Shown here one piece after another: positions 62,540-64,000 of a DNA stretch of 64,000 bases. The notes under the pieces are model-generated. The model did no database searches. It worked only from the letters and a program-made list of their open reading frames with translations, and had not been told where the DNA came from. Positions within the stretch are counted from its first letter, which is position 1. The number at the start of each line of letters is the position of its first letter. Source of the DNA: Peptostreptococcus porci. GTDB lineage: Bacteria; Bacillota; Clostridia; Peptostreptococcales; Peptostreptococcaceae. The DNA lies in contig NZ_VUNE01000001.1 of assembly GCF_009695815.1 (NCBI RefSeq), forward strand, positions 863,118 through 927,117, read 5' to 3'. The position numbers and the translations under genes were made by a program.

Positions 62540-64000
62540 TTATCTTTTAATTAAAGACTTTATCATATCAAACGTAGAGTCGTATACAGTGCTTGCACCA
62601 CCAACTACTACTGCTCTGTCTATTTTTGATGTTTTTGTATAATTTGCTATTGAGCTTGGCACATTATTTTTGCTAACCAATAATACTGGTGCATTCTTCA
62701 AGCCTGCATATGGACCAGCAACAAGCGCATCAGCAAATACTTCACCACTTGTATAGACACCAAGTTTTGATTCTGGAACTGCATATTTTGCTATCAATGC
62801 AGATGTTTCGTATCTATCAGCTCCACCTATTCTCCTTGTGTTTTTTGAGCCAGAGAATATGCTGTCAGTGTTTGCAATACCAGTATTAAATCCATTAATC
62901 ACTGATGACTCAACTTCGTTTGATATTGTCGCAGTTTGACCTGCAATAGTTACTTTTTCAACATCCCATGATGCCAATGCAGATTTTGTAGATATTGTCA
63001 AATCATTTCTTTTAGAAAGAAGGATTGGTGCATTTTCTTTTACTGCTAATGAAGATATTGATAATGCATCTGGGAAAGTTTCTCCTGAAGCTATTTCTAC
63101 TACCTTCTTATTTCCTCTTTCTCTTATCTTTTCACCAATTAATCTAGCAGTATCGTATCTGTCAACACCATTAAATCTGTGTACTGATCTACCTTGTTTC
63201 TTCATCAATTGCTCAATAGACATTGATACAGAATGCTCTCCACCATTTATATAAACCATTGATGGATTTAATCTTGCTATTTCATCAATTGTTTCCTTTG
63301 GAAGTGAATCAGTGTTTGTAAACAATATTGGTGCTCCTATCTGCACTGAGAATGGAACTGCTGTCAATACGTCAGGGAACTTGTCCTTATTTGCAAGAAT
63401 AACTGCTCTCGCTCCATACGGATACGAAGCCCTACTAACCTTTACTGCTGTTTCGACTCTATCTTTACCATTTAGTCTGTCACTATTACTAGTATTTGAA
63501 TTAGAGCTAGAACCAGAGCTTGATGGGTTATAATAGTATTTTCTAACAACGTCTGTTCCTGGTATTGTATCTGTTGTTCCATCTGGATACTTAACTGTTA
63601 CTGTTCCATCATTTCCAACTGTTATTTCTGTATTCTCTGGCAATGTTGGATTCTTTTTCTTTATTGCATCCTCTACAGATTTCTTTTCTTCTGGTGTTAA
63701 TGCTTTTGGATCACTTACTGGAACTTTATTATCTGGTGCCACTGGATTGTTTGTCGCAGCATCTGATTTCTTTACTACGTCTGTTCCTGGTATTGTGTCT
63801 GTTGATCCATCTGGATATTTTACAGTCACTGTTCCGTCATCTCCAACAGATACTTCTGTGTTCTCTGGCAATATTGGATTCTTTTTCTTTATTGCATCCT
63901 CTACAGATTTCTTTTCTTCTGGTGTTAATGCTTTTGGATCACTTACTGGAACTTTATTATCTGGTGCCACTGGATTGTTTGTCGCAGCATCTGATTTCTT
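62540..64000 (-). CDS. CWB2 surface protein with 76-residue repeats (partial, continues beyond window)
   Basis: The frame is open at the right edge, so the signal peptide and N-terminus lie outside. Two copies of a 76-residue repeat are visible, each with DNKVPVSDPKALTPEEKKS, DGTVTVKYPDG and IPGTDVV; they resemble repeats of Rib/alpha-like surface proteins. A short S/N linker follows. Three CWB2 repeats then run to the end (RLNGKDRVETA, RFNGVDRYDTA, RIGGADRYETS), each with the FPD(A/V)L or ADAL block. It is held to the wall polymer by the CWB2 part, with the repeats as a stalk. Confidence 0.88.
   Translation of the reverse strand, partial: KKSDAATNNPVAPDNKVPVSDPKALTPEEKKSVEDAIKKKNPILPENTEVSVGDDGTVTVKYPDGSTDTIPGTDVVKKSDAATNNPVAPDNKVPVSDPKALTPEEKKSVEDAIKKKNPTLPENTEITVGNDGTVTVKYPDGTTDTIPGTDVVRKYYYNPSSSGSSSNSNTSNSDRLNGKDRVETAVKVSRASYPYGARAVILANKDKFPDVLTAVPFSVQIGAPILFTNTDSLPKETIDEIARLNPSMVYINGGEHSVSMSIEQLMKKQGRSVHRFNGVDRYDTARLIGEKIRERGNKKVVEIASGETFPDALSISSLAVKENAPILLSKRNDLTISTKSALASWDVEKVTIAGQTATISNEVESSVINGFNTGIANTDSIFSGSKNTRRIGGADRYETSALIAKYAVPESKLGVYTSGEVFADALVAGPYAGLKNAPVLLVSKNNVPSSIANYTKTSKIDRAVVVGGASTVYDSTFDMIKSLIKR
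63545..64000. repeat. Two 228-bp tandem repeats (coding)
   Basis: Unit boundaries by the shared GATTTCTT end: 63545-63772 and 63773-64000. The right part of each unit (about 125 bases, 63648-63772 and 63876-64000) looks identical, whereas the left part has scattered differences. More copies probably lie beyond the window. Confidence 0.85.

Noticed and set aside
63545..64000. CRISPR-like repeats
   Set aside because: The repeats are long, coding, in frame and without unique spacers.

Overview
The window reads as chromosome from a low-GC, anaerobic Gram-positive bacterium of the Clostridia type. The evidence is the anaerobic ribonucleotide reductase genes, strong AGGAGG ribosome binding sites, consensus sigma-A promoters, a T-box, a lysine riboswitch, a GlgC/GlgD pair and cell-wall-binding type 2 (CWB2) surface proteins. 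An oral or gut Peptostreptococcaceae-like organism fits, but that placement is inference. I see no prophage, insertion sequence, rRNA, tRNA or CRISPR array. Most genes lie on the minus strand.

Layout: 1-2.7 kb (+) holds the end of nrdD, nrdG, a HesB-like protein, trmB and a membrane HExxH protein. 2.9-6.8 kb (-) holds a small winged-helix protein, a lone bioB with a BirA-type operator, degV and a threonine aldolase. 7-10.5 kb (-) holds a large CWB2 surface protein and a YitT protein. 11-17 kb (-) holds a YbaK deacylase, a four-gene operon (small acidic membrane protein, DUF2064 transferase, APH-like kinase, family 2 glycosyltransferase), a hydrolase and an exonuclease with BRCT-like regions. 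17-26 kb holds a YihY protein, phosphoglucomutase, a methyltransferase, CorA, a Sel1-repeat protein, a split chromate transporter and a DUF3810 protein without its metal site. 26-30.6 kb (-) is a Ytr-type GntR/ABC operon with two tandem operators. 30.7-38.3 kb holds a GIY-YIG protein, a NUDIX hydrolase, a possible Sm-fold protein, Mrp, adenosine deaminase, a Na/Pi symporter, a cysteine-less MoaA paralogue and a RelA/SpoT-domain protein. 38.5-50.5 kb is the glycogen locus: glgB-C-D-A-P on minus, facing a GH13 enzyme and malQ on plus. 50.8-53 kb is thioredoxin plus a two-component system. 53.4-60.2 kb holds a lysine-riboswitch NhaC-family transporter, an iron alcohol dehydrogenase, a YhgE/Pip protein and a tryptophan T-box with trpP. 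60.3-64 kb holds two surface proteins; the last runs off the right edge.

How the genes work together: glycogen metabolism is nearly complete here. Phosphoglucomutase (18 kb) supplies glucose-1-phosphate, GlgC/GlgD make ADP-glucose, GlgA and GlgB build the polymer, and GlgP, the GH13 enzyme and MalQ take it apart. Three nutrient genes (bioB, the NhaC-type transporter, trpP) sit behind three different control devices (a repressor site, a riboswitch, a T-box), which suggests scavenging of biotin or its precursor, lysine and tryptophan.

The best candidates for undescribed biology are the MoaA paralogue that has lost all six Fe-S cysteines and sits beside a divergent alarmone-synthetase-like protein, the kinase/DUF2064/glycosyltransferase operon, and the DUF3810 protein whose HExxH motif has become KYMAY. 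Coordinates were counted by eye. Starts were chosen by ribosome binding site and are often shorter than the longest possible reading frame.
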